Shown here piece after piece: positions 8,796 through 17,168 of a stretch of 46,319 nt of DNA. The position numbers were made by a program, and so were the translations under genes. The stretch lies in NCBI GenBank assembly GCA_910588285.1, contig CAJUQB010000035.1, forward strand, positions 1 to 46,319, read 5' to 3'. Below the pieces are notes generated by a model that worked only from the letters and a program-made list of their open reading frames with translations, did no database searches and had not been told where the DNA came from. This stretch comes from an uncultured Lachnospiraceae bacterium (GTDB taxonomy: Bacteria > Bacillota > Clostridia > Lachnospirales > Lachnospiraceae). Positions within the stretch are counted from its first letter, which is position 1; every line of letters begins with the position of its first letter.

Positions 8796-10127
8796 TCAGC
8801 AAAGCCCCGGCAAAAGCATACACAAAATGCATAACAGAATTGTACCGATGGTGGTATTCACTACTGTACATACGCCTACATATTTATAGGATTTCTTTGC
8901 CTTGGTCTTACAGATCTCGTTGGCAGCGATGAATCCCGCATTGGTTGGCAGCGTGTCAAAGGTGGTTGCGCAGAATGCCGAAATACGTGCAAAGGCATTC
9001 ATGTTTGCTCCCATGGTCTGTGCCAACGGCGTAAATACCGGAAGGCCTACCCCAAGCCCAGCCGGGCCGCTTCCGCCGATCAGGGTCATAACCATCATTG
9101 CGATCATGGCCACCACAAGGGGATTTCCGTTGAATTTTGCCAACACATCGGTCAATCCCGCAAAGGCCGGGGTAATCGCCACCACGGAGCCAAAGCCGGC
9201 TACAGCAGCCGCGCCACAGGACACGATAGCCGCATTTTTACATGCATTTTCCATACATTTCAAAAATGTTTCCAGATTCTTAAAATTCTTATACATCAGC
9301 AAAACGGCAATGATAATACCGATCATTAAGGCAAAATTTACATTCAGCTTCAATCCATTGTACAATACAAATACCGCCACCATGGGAATCAAGGCCACAA
9401 TCGGGTGCGGGAGTCTCTCATCTGAGGCCTCCTCAAAGGCTACTTCAGCATTTACATCATAATAATTCCCCCTGGCCATTTCCTTCTTGGCCGCAAAGTT
9501 CAAATAGATGACATTTAAAATCAGAATGATGATTCCTGCCGCAAATCCCGGAACAGCTGCCGCCATAGAAGAAACGCCTACCGTGGAGGTAGCCATTACA
9601 TTCTGTACCTGGGGAGAACCCGGCATTGCCAGTGCTGCCGTGGCAATACAGCCCAGAATCATACCCGGCGCCATATATTGGGGAATCCTGGCCTCCCGGC
9701 ACAGCTCCAGGGTCAGGGGAGCCATTACAAACATCAGCACGATGGCGCTGACTCCGCCGTAGGAAAGCAGAATACCTGCTATAAACACAATAATAATGGT
9801 AACAAGAGGGCTTAGTACCTCGCTCTTCCCCTTAAACAGCTTTGCCACAGCCTGGGCCAGAGACTTGGCTCCCCCGGTCACTCCATAGCACTCTCCAAAA
9901 ATAGCGCCCCACAAGAAGATCGGGATCTGGCCAATCAAAAAGCCGCCTACACCTCCCATATACGCACCTACATAGGTATCTATCATATTCAGCCCGCTGA
10001 ACACTGCCACAATCATTCCGGCCAGCGCCCCTACAATCATCAGCGGCCAGCCCTTCATTACAAATACAATCAAAAATACAATACCTGCAATAATACCAAT
10101 CAGACTCAATACCATACTTACCGTCAT
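8796..10127 (-). CDS. GntP-family permease (gluconate/organic-acid type)
   Basis: The product is 443 residues, almost entirely hydrophobic, with about twelve predicted membrane segments. Sequence blocks such as MPGSPQVQNVMATSTVG, GGSGPAGLGVGLP and FDTLPTNAGF are typical of the GntP/citrate-transporter-like ion-transporter group. It probably imports a sugar acid or other carboxylate by proton symport; the substrate cannot be read from the sequence. ATG at 10125-10127 follows AGGAGG. A 13-15-codon ORF with its own ribosome-binding site ends in a TGA that overlaps this ATG, suggesting translational coupling. Its downstream neighbours are the two-component regulator genes. Confidence 0.88.
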   Translation of the reverse strand: MTVSMVLSLIGIIAGIVFLIVFVMKGWPLMIVGALAGMIVAVFSGLNMIDTYVGAYMGGVGGFLIGQIPIFLWGAIFGECYGVTGGAKSLAQAVAKLFKGKSEVLSPLVTIIIVFIAGILLSYGGVSAIVLMFVMAPLTLELCREARIPQYMAPGMILGCIATAALAMPGSPQVQNVMATSTVGVSSMAAAVPGFAAGIIILILNVIYLNFAAKKEMARGNYYDVNAEVAFEEASDERLPHPIVALIPMVAVFVLYNGLKLNVNFALMIGIIIAVLLMYKNFKNLETFLKCMENACKNAAIVSCGAAAVAGFGSVVAITPAFAGLTDVLAKFNGNPLVVAMIAMMVMTLIGGSGPAGLGVGLPVFTPLAQTMGANMNAFARISAFCATTFDTLPTNAGFIAANEICKTKAKKSYKYVGVCTVVNTTIGTILLCILCMLLPGLC

Positions 10128-10165
10128 TTTTCTCCTCCTATACTGTACATTTTTCCATATAACAT
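10124..10165 (-). CDS. Possible leader peptide coupled to the permease
   Basis: The ORF reads MLYGKMYSIGGEK and stop, or two codons longer from an in-frame ATG at 10169-10171. AGGAGG stands eight bases before the first listed ATG, and the TGA overlaps the permease start codon as ATGA. Within it lies the permease ribosome-binding site, so translating this ORF would control ribosome access to that site. No homologue is recognised, and the case rests on the position and spacing of these signals. Confidence 0.4.
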   Translation of the reverse strand: MLYGKMYSIGGEK

Positions 10166-10255
10166 CCTCATGTCCTCCTTTTTCGGCAGTATAGCAAAGC
10201 TATGTGTAAGAGCCATGGCCGCATTGTGAAAACTGCGTGAAAATAACGCAAAAAA

Positions 10256-10284
10256 ACATCTCAGAGAGCCTTCCTCTGAGATGT
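10256..10284 (-). terminator. Strong terminator hairpin, possibly bidirectional
   Basis: ACATCTCAGAG (10256-10266) pairs perfectly over 11 bases with CTCTGAGATGT (10274-10284), with loop AGCCTTC. On the minus strand TTTTTTGCG follows; on the plus strand a shorter TTTTCTC follows. It separates the dlt-like gene block from the permease and two-component genes. Confidence 0.85.
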
Positions 10285-10308
10285 TTTCTCATATGAACCG
10301 CATTTCCC

Positions 10309-10869
10309 TTAATCCAGCACTGCCGAATTATACTCAATCGCCGCAATATAGTCCCCGTCCAGGATAAAACGTAGCTTCATGCCGCCCTTCTCATAGGTCA
10401 GGCTCCCCGCTGCCTCCTGGCCGCCATTTCCATAGATCTCGATCACCTGCTCCTTGGTCATGGACAGGTCCACGCCCTCCGGCGTAGCCACCGTATCGTC
10501 CTTCAGGATCACGGATGCCACCAGATCCTTGTCCCCATCCGGATACGTCTCCACCGTAAACCCGGGGTATGTGTACAGCTTCGCAATCCCCTGGGCCGCA
10601 CAGCTGGGCTCCTCAAAATAGCTGGACGGTTCCCCCAGCGCCTCTGCGACAGGGGCCATATCGCCATCCACGGCAATCTGCACCCCATCTGCCTCAAACA
10701 CATATCCTCCGCCCATACTGCCGGCTCCAGCCTCGGAACCGCTGTCAGCCTCTGGGCCGCCCTGGGATGCCGCGTCTTTCGACGCCCCGGAGCTTCCGTC
10801 AGACCCGCAGCCTGCCAACAAGCCAAGCACACACAAGCCTACCAATACAACCATCTTTCGAACCTTCAT
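10309..10869 (-). CDS. Hypothetical lipoprotein
   Basis: The product is 186 residues with a classic lipoprotein signal: charged start, hydrophobic core and lipobox LLAGC with the lipidated Cys21, then a low-complexity Ser/Gly/Ala/Asp linker to about residue 52. The mature domain (about 55-186) has the flavour of small beta-rich exported domains, with LGEPSSYFEEPSC and SMTKEQVIEIYGNG. I do not recognise the family. It is the last gene before a terminator and lies 63 bases after the DltD-like gene, so it is probably part of the same envelope-modification block. Confidence 0.75.
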   Translation of the reverse strand: MKVRKMVVLVGLCVLGLLAGCGSDGSSGASKDAASQGGPEADSGSEAGAGSMGGGYVFEADGVQIAVDGDMAPVAEALGEPSSYFEEPSCAAQGIAKLYTYPGFTVETYPDGDKDLVASVILKDDTVATPEGVDLSMTKEQVIEIYGNGGQEAAGSLTYEKGGMKLRFILDGDYIAAIEYNSAVLD

Positions 10870-10932
10870 TTTCCCATCCTCTCTTTCCTGTTCTATCTAT
10901 ATCCATATCCTGCGCCATTTGCCCCGCAAGCT

Positions 10933-11970
10933 TTACAGGCCCATGCTCTGTCTCTGAATCTCCTCCTCATAACGCCTCTGCTTTTCCTCCCAAATACGCT
11001 CCAGCTCCTCCTCTCCCCTGCGATTGCGCAGGCTGCAATCCTCCGAGAGGCATTTACCAAAATAAGAAGCCAGCTTCTCGGCCCCCGACAGATTCAAATG
11101 AAGCCCTCCGTCATAGGTATCCTGCTGGAAATCAAGCCCAATTTCCTCTGTCAGCTCCAGAAAATTATAGTATTTCAGCCCATGCTCCCTGGCATAGCCT
11201 TCGATCTGCTCCTCCCACTGATCATACCAGGCCGGATACAGGCTGGGGGCCTTCACCAGCACCAGCTCTACGTTATGCTTTTCACACAGCTCCACCATCC
11301 GATCCAGATAGTAGTAGGCATTCTCCCCGAACCGGTAATCAGCCAGCGCCTTCCCCTCCGGCACATCCTTGGCCGGAAGCACATCCACCCGCATATAATA
11401 TCCGTTGTGGGTCACTGGCTCCCGCTTCCAGAAATACTCCAGATCCTCTGCCGTAAGCTCCTTCCATCTGGAATGATAGCGCAGCAGCGGAAACAGGTAT
11501 TCCGCAAAATGCTCCTCCTCCAGCATGGAGGCACGGATGCTGGCCACCTTAGAGCCCGACCAGCGCATCCCGTCCAGGGTCATGCGGTTGTAGGCCTCCT
11601 TCTGAGGCTCATCGTATTTCATAGACAGCACATTGAACACCACCACCTCCGGCGTTTCGTAGGCAAAGGTCTCCTCCATCAGGTAATAGGACTGCCAGAT
11701 CAGCTGCTGGGCCGTTCCCCGGATATAGCTGTTAATGCCATATTCCTCCCACAATACCATGGGGGAAATATTTTCATATAACTCGCAGTCCCCAATGAAA
11801 ATCACGTCATGGTCCTTTTCCTCTCCGTAATACTCTGACACCATGGCGCCCTCCACCACCCCGCTCATGTATTTTGGCATCAGCAGGCGCTGCAGGAAAT
11901 ACAGGACCGCCAGAACGGCGGCAGCAGACAGAATCAGGCAAACTGCCTGCCTTTTTATTGATTTTTTCAT
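10933..11970 (-). CDS. DltD/SGNH-like exported protein
   Basis: The product is 345 residues with one N-terminal membrane anchor (about residues 9-27) and an extracytoplasmic domain. The layout matches DltD or SGNH-hydrolase-like partners of MBOAT acyltransferases: an early block IFIGDCELYENISP (about 57-70) where family members usually show GDS or GSS, and a late block DGGLHLNLSGAEKL of the His-containing type. Cys62 occupies the usual nucleophile Ser position. ATG at 11968-11970 follows GGAGG; the 20 upstream in-frame codons are not protein-like. It follows the MBOAT gene, so its likely job is transferring or proofreading the acyl group outside the membrane. That job is inferred from family and context. 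Confidence 0.7.
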   Translation of the reverse strand: MKKSIKRQAVCLILSAAAVLAVLYFLQRLLMPKYMSGVVEGAMVSEYYGEEKDHDVIFIGDCELYENISPMVLWEEYGINSYIRGTAQQLIWQSYYLMEETFAYETPEVVVFNVLSMKYDEPQKEAYNRMTLDGMRWSGSKVASIRASMLEEEHFAEYLFPLLRYHSRWKELTAEDLEYFWKREPVTHNGYYMRVDVLPAKDVPEGKALADYRFGENAYYYLDRMVELCEKHNVELVLVKAPSLYPAWYDQWEEQIEGYAREHGLKYYNFLELTEEIGLDFQQDTYDGGLHLNLSGAEKLASYFGKCLSEDCSLRNRRGEEELERIWEEKQRRYEEEIQRQSMGL

Positions 11971-12044
11971 TTCACAGCCTCCTCCGTTCCAGGCTACAGT
12001 GTGTTTGAAATTCATGCCTGACATCTGCACGCGCTGGTACTACA

Positions 12045-13637
12045 CTAGAACTGGTTATATATAAACTGGCTGGCATCATAGCCAATCCCGTAGGCGCCCC
12101 ACAGAAGAACCAGCAAAAACAACCCAAACCAGCATACAAACCTGACCGGGTAAGGCCTGGCTGCGATCCTTTCCCGGACAGAGCCGCCCCTCTGGATCAG
12201 GCTGACGCCCAGCAGCAGGAAAAATCCAAGCGCCACAATCCCAAAATCAATCCCCGAAAGTCCCAGCTCCAGCATCTTTGCGCCAAACAGCTCATTCCAG
12301 TTAAAGGTTGTAAACATGCTGCCAAACATGCGGAAGGTGAGAGGCACATCGCGATAACAGTCAAAGGTGCGCAGGGTGCTCATCAAAAGCACGGTACGCC
12401 CTACGGAAAATAGCTTCCAGCAAAAGGTTCCCTTTACATGAAATCTTCGGTGGAACAGGCGGTACAGAGGCTCCAGCTCCTGGGATGCCATAATCACCAC
12501 ATAGTTTGCCAGGCCCCACACAATAAAATTCCAGCTTGCGCCATGCCAGATCCCGGTGGCAAACCACACCACAAAGGCAGACAGGTAGATGTTCACCCGC
12601 TTGCCCAGATGCTCTCCCAAACGCTTTCTCGCCTCTTTGCCCAGCTTCAGCATGGGCTGGCATACAGAAATGGGATAAAAAATATAATCTGTGAACCAGC
12701 TTCCCATGGTAATGTGCCATCGGTTCCAGTACTCCTTGATATTTTTGGAAAAATACGGACGGATAAAGTTCTCTGTCACCTGAATCCCCAGGGTCTCTGC
12801 AATTCCGATGGTAATATCAATCCCGCCGGTGAAGTCCGCGTACAGCTCCAGGGCATAGAACAGCATGCCCACAAACACCCAGGCTCCAGGGTAGGCCCCT
12901 GTGTCGCCGATCAGCGTATTGACCGCCACCACCAGACGGTCCGCAATCACCAGCTTTTTAAAAAAGCCCCACAGGATCCGCTGCAGCCCGAAGGCCACTG
13001 TCCTTCCCTGGAAGCGATGGGGCTGATACAGGGAAACAGCCAGGCTGTCAAACCGGCTGATGGGCCCCTGGATCAGCTGGGGGAAAAAGGATACGAACAG
13101 GGCCAGCTTAAAAAAATTCTCCTCGGCCCTGTATTTTCCCCGGTATACGTCAATGGCATAGCCCACGGACTGGAATACATAAAAGGAGATTCCCATGGGC
13201 AGCGCAATGTCCAAAAAGCTCAGCCGCCCGCTGCTCTTCACAAGCCCCAGGATCCCATTGATATTATAAATGGCAAAGTTTGTGTATTTCACCACCGCCA
13301 GCATCCCGATATTCAGGATCAGGCAGGCCAGCAGCCATTTCCACTGCTTCTTTTTGGCCTGTTCCTTATAGGCCTTGCGTTCCTCCCGGCTCATCTCCCC
13401 CCTGCGCTCCTTCAGGCAGGCTGCCTCAGCATCCTTCAGGCCCTGGAGCTGCCTGGTGATCAGGTAGGTGGAAACTGTGGTGAACACAATGTAGCAGAGA
13501 TTCCCAACTCCGCTGAAGCAGTAAAACACATAGCTGGCCAGCAGCAGGAACATCCACTGAAGCCTTCCCGGCAGCACATAGTACACCACAAATACAAGGA
13601 GCAGAAACAGCAGGAAGCCGTAAGATGTAAACAGCAC
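12045..13637 (-). CDS. MBOAT-family membrane O-acyltransferase (AlgI/DltB-like)
   Basis: The product is 530 residues with about ten membrane segments. Family motifs are GISFYVFQSVGYAIDVYRG (150-168), PQLIQGPI (186-193), EYWNRWHITMGSWFTDYIFY (302-321) and TGIWHGASWNF (361-371), with catalytic His365 and conserved His308. Length and N-terminus are closer to AlgI-type enzymes than to the shorter DltB. The start is GTG at 13635-13637 with GAGGA upstream, three bases after the carrier-protein stop. In a dlt-like pathway it moves the acyl or aminoacyl group from the carrier protein across the membrane to a polymer. The actual acceptor is unknown. Confidence 0.92.
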   Translation of the reverse strand: MLFTSYGFLLFLLLVFVVYYVLPGRLQWMFLLLASYVFYCFSGVGNLCYIVFTTVSTYLITRQLQGLKDAEAACLKERRGEMSREERKAYKEQAKKKQWKWLLACLILNIGMLAVVKYTNFAIYNINGILGLVKSSGRLSFLDIALPMGISFYVFQSVGYAIDVYRGKYRAEENFFKLALFVSFFPQLIQGPISRFDSLAVSLYQPHRFQGRTVAFGLQRILWGFFKKLVIADRLVVAVNTLIGDTGAYPGAWVFVGMLFYALELYADFTGGIDITIGIAETLGIQVTENFIRPYFSKNIKEYWNRWHITMGSWFTDYIFYPISVCQPMLKLGKEARKRLGEHLGKRVNIYLSAFVVWFATGIWHGASWNFIVWGLANYVVIMASQELEPLYRLFHRRFHVKGTFCWKLFSVGRTVLLMSTLRTFDCYRDVPLTFRMFGSMFTTFNWNELFGAKMLELGLSGIDFGIVALGFFLLLGVSLIQRGGSVRERIAARPYPVRFVCWFGLFLLVLLWGAYGIGYDASQFIYNQF

Positions 13638-13640
13638 CGT

Positions 13641-13883
13641 TTAGTCCTCATCCAGCAGGCTGCGGATCAGCTCACAGAGGGCATCCACGGAATTGAAATT
13701 CTCCGGAATAATCTTATCCGCAGAAACCACCACATCAAAGGTGTCGTTGATCTCTGAGATCAGCGTAATAATGTCAAAGGAATCCAGCACCTTGTCTGTT
13801 ACCAGAGTATTTATACCCTCAAACTCCTGATCCGGATGCAGCTCCTCCAAAATTTCCAATAATGCGCTTCTGATTTCTTCCAT
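13641..13883 (-). CDS. Acyl/aminoacyl carrier protein (DltC-like)
   Basis: The product is 80 residues, acidic and helical, with the phosphopantetheine site VLDSFDIITL (Ser35). It would carry the activated acid from the adjacent adenylating ligase as a thioester to the MBOAT transferase. The DSF motif in place of the commoner DSL is seen in DltC-like carriers. ATG at 13881-13883 follows GGGAGAGG. It sits between the ligase and MBOAT genes, the classic dltA-C neighbourhood. Confidence 0.92.
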   Translation of the reverse strand: MEEIRSALLEILEELHPDQEFEGINTLVTDKVLDSFDIITLISEINDTFDVVVSADKIIPENFNSVDALCELIRSLLDED

Positions 13884-13904
13884 TGTCCTCTCCCTTTCCT
13901 TTCG

Positions 13905-14017
13905 TTTGCCCCAATCCCAAGGATTTACGGTCTATTTTTCCATTTGCCCCAATCCCGGAATCTGCCGTCTATTTTTCATTGATCCCAATCCTTAGGGATT
14001 TGCGGTCTATTTTTCCA
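13905..14017. repeat. Three imperfect tandem copies of the ligase-gene 3' end
   Basis: Units of about 38, 36 and 39 bases (13905-13942, 13943-13978, 13979-14017) share TTTGCCCCAATCC and GGTCTATTTTTCCA-like blocks. In the coding direction each unit corresponds to the codons for NGKIDRKSLRIG. The unit at 13979-14017 encodes the end of the ligase. The next one has lost a base, which creates the stop codon at 13969-13971, and the outermost one is now non-coding. Confidence 0.85.
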
Positions 14018-15471
14018 TTTGCCGTAAAGGGCAGCTCCTTTTGCTGCTCGATTCGATTCGGGAGCATGTAGCGGGGCAGCAGCTCCTTCAGCTTTGATGC
14101 CAGCTCCCTGGTGCTGATTTCTCCCACATAGAACAGCACGATTTTCTGTTTCTTATCATCATAAACGCAGGCGCACATCTGCACATCTGCCACGCGGCTG
14201 ACATTTGCCTCGATCTCTCCCAGCTCAATGCGGTGGCCCATATGCTTGATCTGATAATCCCTTCTGGACACAAACACAAGCTCTCCATGTTCATTGTACC
14301 TGCCCACGTCCCCGGTTCGGTAAATAATCTCCGGATAAGCTGTATTCAAGGGATTCTGGACAAAGGCCTCCGCCGTTTTTTCCGGATTATTGTAATAGCC
14401 CAATGTCACGGAGGTCCCCCGGATGCAGATTTCTCCCTCCCCGGCCTGCCGGTTCTCCCCGTCCAAAAGCAGAATCTCCGTATTGGGGAAGGGCTGGCCG
14501 ATGGGAATGGGCTCCTCCTCTGACAGCTCCCGGTCCACATGGTAATAGCAGCACATGCCGGTTCCCTCCGTGGGACCATACAGGTTGGTAAAGGCTGCCT
14601 CAGGCAGCGCCTCCCGCCAGATCCGAAACTGCCTGATAGGAAATACCTCGCTTCCGAAAGCAATGGTATGGAGATATTCCGGCTTCACAGTCTGAAAGGT
14701 TCCGAAGGCCGAGATCATGGTCAGGGCGGAGACCACCCAGCAGATGGTATTGATCCGGTACTGGTTCAGGAATTCCACCAGCTTCACCGGAAAGGAAAAC
14801 AGGCCCTTGGGCACCAAATATGTAGTAGCGCCAAATTTAAGGGTCGGATAGATCTCCTTAAGGCAGGCGTCAAAATACAGGGGCGACTGATTCCCAAATA
14901 CGGTATCTTGCCCAAAGCCCAATACCTCCGACAGCTGCTCAATATAGTCAATAACCGAACGGTGGCAGGCCGCCACCCCCTTGGGAACCCCGGTGGAGCC
15001 TGAGGTAAACACAATGTAGATGGGATCAATATCAAGGGCTTTTTGCCGAATCCTCATCAGGGCCTTTGGATCCTCCGGCGTTTGGGCCAGCGCATCGTAC
15101 AGACAGAGCTCTCCCTCATAGGAAAAGGCCTCTGCCTTCTTCCTGGTATGTGCGTCGCAGATCATGACTCTTGCCCCGCAGTTTTCCAGGATCAGGTCAA
15201 TCCGGCTGGCCGGCATCTCCTCATCAATGGGCACATAAAAGCAGCCTGCCGCAATCACACCCAGAAAGGCAATGATTTCCTTGGGATGCTTCTCCATAAA
15301 TACTACCACAGGCTCCCGGTAGCAGCCCTTCCTGCTGATGCCGGTTCCGATGGCGCGGCTCTGTTCATACACCTGCCGAAAGGTAAAGCTCTCCTTCTCA
15401 TTGGCATAGGCCGCCTTGTCCGGCACCCGCTCCACAATTTCGTCCAGATAAGATAATACATGATTCACCAT
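13969..15471 (-). CDS. DltA-like amino-acid adenylating ligase
   Basis: The product is 500 residues, the DltA length. It is an ANL-superfamily adenylation domain with A3 loop TSGSTGVPKG (156-165), NLYGPTEGT, YRTGDVGRY and the C-terminal A10 motif NGKIDRK with Lys487. It activates an amino acid as an adenylate and loads it on the adjacent carrier protein. Compared from memory with DltA, the substrate-pocket segment reads CWVVSALTMIS, where DltA has a TPSFVQMC-type sequence, so the pocket cysteine looks replaced and D-alanine should not be assumed. ATG at 15469-15471 has AAGGAA upstream. The preceding gene encodes a racemase. The 3' end lies in a tandem triplication. Confidence 0.88.
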   Translation of the reverse strand: MVNHVLSYLDEIVERVPDKAAYANEKESFTFRQVYEQSRAIGTGISRKGCYREPVVVFMEKHPKEIIAFLGVIAAGCFYVPIDEEMPASRIDLILENCGARVMICDAHTRKKAEAFSYEGELCLYDALAQTPEDPKALMRIRQKALDIDPIYIVFTSGSTGVPKGVAACHRSVIDYIEQLSEVLGFGQDTVFGNQSPLYFDACLKEIYPTLKFGATTYLVPKGLFSFPVKLVEFLNQYRINTICWVVSALTMISAFGTFQTVKPEYLHTIAFGSEVFPIRQFRIWREALPEAAFTNLYGPTEGTGMCCYYHVDRELSEEEPIPIGQPFPNTEILLLDGENRQAGEGEICIRGTSVTLGYYNNPEKTAEAFVQNPLNTAYPEIIYRTGDVGRYNEHGELVFVSRRDYQIKHMGHRIELGEIEANVSRVADVQMCACVYDDKKQKIVLFYVGEISTRELASKLKELLPRYMLPNRIEQQKELPFTANGKIDRKSLRIGINEK

Positions 15472-15519
15472 ACGTTCTCTTCCTTTTCAAACACGCTCTG
15501 GTACTACAGCATACAATGT

Positions 15520-16236
15520 TTAGCAGGTAATCAGGCTTTGGTACTGCTCCTTCAGGATCCCGCAGCGTTCCACACAGGCCTTGGCCAACACCTGCATTAC
15601 ATCCAGATAATCCGGCCCGATCCTTTCATCCCGCCGGATCATGGACAGCTCCGTGCATCCCAGAAGAATCACCTGGGCGCCCTGATCCCGCAATTCCAGG
15701 GAAACCCTCTGAAAACGCTCCAGCTCTGCCGGCCTGGTGGCCTTTATATTCTGGTAGATCAAATGCATCACATCGCGCTGTCCTGCCTCCCCCGGCAGGA
15801 CTGCCTCGATTCCTGCTCCTGCAAGAGCCTTCTGAAACAGGGCGCTCTGCACGGTTCCGTCAGTGGCCATGAGCCCCACACGCCCGATCCTGTGGCCGGA
15901 CAGATAGCGGACAGTCTCTGTGATGCTATTGATAATCGGCACCGGTATCTCCGCCGACAGCTGCCGGCAGAAGTAATTTGCCGTCACGCATGGAATGGCA
16001 ATCACATCCGCGCCGCACTCTGCCAGCCTTCTTCCGATGGCTGCCATAGGCTCCCCCGGGTCCTCCCTGCTCTCTCCCAATATGTAGCTTGTCCGATCCG
16101 GAATGGAGGGGCAGTTATGTATCAGCATTTCAATATGCTCCTGGTCCGTCTCGGCCCGGGTCATCTCAACCACCATCTGCATGAAATATACGGTAGCCAT
16201 GGGGCCCATTCCCCCGATCACACCCAATTTTTTCAT
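15520..16236 (-). CDS. Aspartate/glutamate racemase family protein
   Basis: The product is 238 residues, a cofactor-independent Asp/Glu/hydantoin racemase fold. It starts MKKLGVIGGMGPMAT. The two catalytic cysteines are Cys83 in IPCVTANYF and Cys194 in LLGCTELSM. The first motif has Val where most members have Asn (PCNT), so the specificity may be unusual. An alternative GTG start at 16267-16269 would give 249 residues, but the ATG at 16234-16236 begins exactly as the family does. Position directly before the adenylating ligase suggests that it supplies the D-amino acid for carrier loading, which is an inference. Confidence 0.88.
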   Translation of the reverse strand: MKKLGVIGGMGPMATVYFMQMVVEMTRAETDQEHIEMLIHNCPSIPDRTSYILGESREDPGEPMAAIGRRLAECGADVIAIPCVTANYFCRQLSAEIPVPIINSITETVRYLSGHRIGRVGLMATDGTVQSALFQKALAGAGIEAVLPGEAGQRDVMHLIYQNIKATRPAELERFQRVSLELRDQGAQVILLGCTELSMIRRDERIGPDYLDVMQVLAKACVERCGILKEQYQSLITC

Positions 16237-16265
16237 AGGCTGCTTCCATTCCTTCCTGCTGTCTG

Positions 16266-17168
16266 TCACTGTATTACGGGATATTGGGCGGGATCGTAAT
16301 TGTGGCTGTTTCCATGGTTCCTGGAATACTCCATGAGCTCTGCATCACTGGTGTAGAAGAAGGAGGTCTTATCCGCCCTTCTGGTGGCATCAAAATGATA
16401 CCATCCGCCCCCCAGGTCAATAAGGTTCCAGTAATGCTCGGTCTTTGTAGGAATCTTCTCAATATCCATATTTTCAATACCAGCCCTGGTCAGCAGACAT
16501 TTGGAGGCCATGGCATACACATAGCAGTCCCCCTTTTGCTCGATCAGTCCCATATAGGCCCCATACAGCCATCCCTGCTTCTGGGTATGATCTGACCAGG
16601 AAATATTTTCGTGTACCCAGTAAAAAATAGCCTCCGCCCTCTCATAATCCGTCATATAGGGCGTTGTAATTTCTTCTAAAATCTCATCTGCGCGGGTATT
16701 CACCAGCTCCTCGGTAGCATTCTCTGCCTTGGGCTTCGTCACATGAATGGTTGTGGTCACCCTGGCAACATTTCCGGAGGAATCCCTTGCAATATAGGTA
16801 ACCGGATAATCGCCGGCCTTATTTAAATCCACCTGGCTGGTATCCACAATCAGCGGAACGTCCTTATTCCGGTTGTCCGTCACCGTGACGCCTCTTTTGT
16901 AGGAAACGCTCTCTCCCACCGAAACCGTCAGCTCCTGCACGCCCTCAATGACAGGCGCTTCCTCATCCTGGCTCCGAAGCACCTGTTCCGTAATATAGCT
17001 TCCGGCCTCTTTGGACGTCTCCGGTTCCTCCGTCAGCTTTGCAATCGACTTCACACCTATGAGAATGCACAGAACAAGCATCACCAGTATCAGTAACATA
17101 TTAACAATCAGACGCCGTCTCAGTCTCCTGGCTCTCTGCATCCGCCTGCTTTCTACATATTTGCTCAT
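16266..17168 (-). CDS. Membrane-anchored transglutaminase-like protein
   Basis: The product is 300 residues. It has a basic N-terminus, one membrane segment (about 20-40), an Ig-like or DUF5011-type beta domain (about 70-145, with VTDNRNKDVP and GDYPVTYIARDSSGN), and a transglutaminase-like cysteine-peptidase core. The triad is visible as Cys215 in QKGDCYVYA, His245 in TEHYWNL and Asp260 in WYHFDATR. It acts outside the membrane, perhaps on peptide or wall substrates. ATG at 17166-17168 has a purine-rich AGGGGATGG upstream. It is the first gene of the same-strand block after rpoC and ends 30 bases before the racemase start. Confidence 0.85.
   Translation of the reverse strand: MSKYVESRRMQRARRLRRRLIVNMLLILVMLVLCILIGVKSIAKLTEEPETSKEAGSYITEQVLRSQDEEAPVIEGVQELTVSVGESVSYKRGVTVTDNRNKDVPLIVDTSQVDLNKAGDYPVTYIARDSSGNVARVTTTIHVTKPKAENATEELVNTRADEILEEITTPYMTDYERAEAIFYWVHENISWSDHTQKQGWLYGAYMGLIEQKGDCYVYAMASKCLLTRAGIENMDIEKIPTKTEHYWNLIDLGGGWYHFDATRRADKTSFFYTSDAELMEYSRNHGNSHNYDPAQYPVIQ

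Noticed and set aside
10128..10255. Riboswitch upstream of the GntP-type permease
   Set aside because: No known aptamer consensus was seen; the only notable element is the small upstream ORF.
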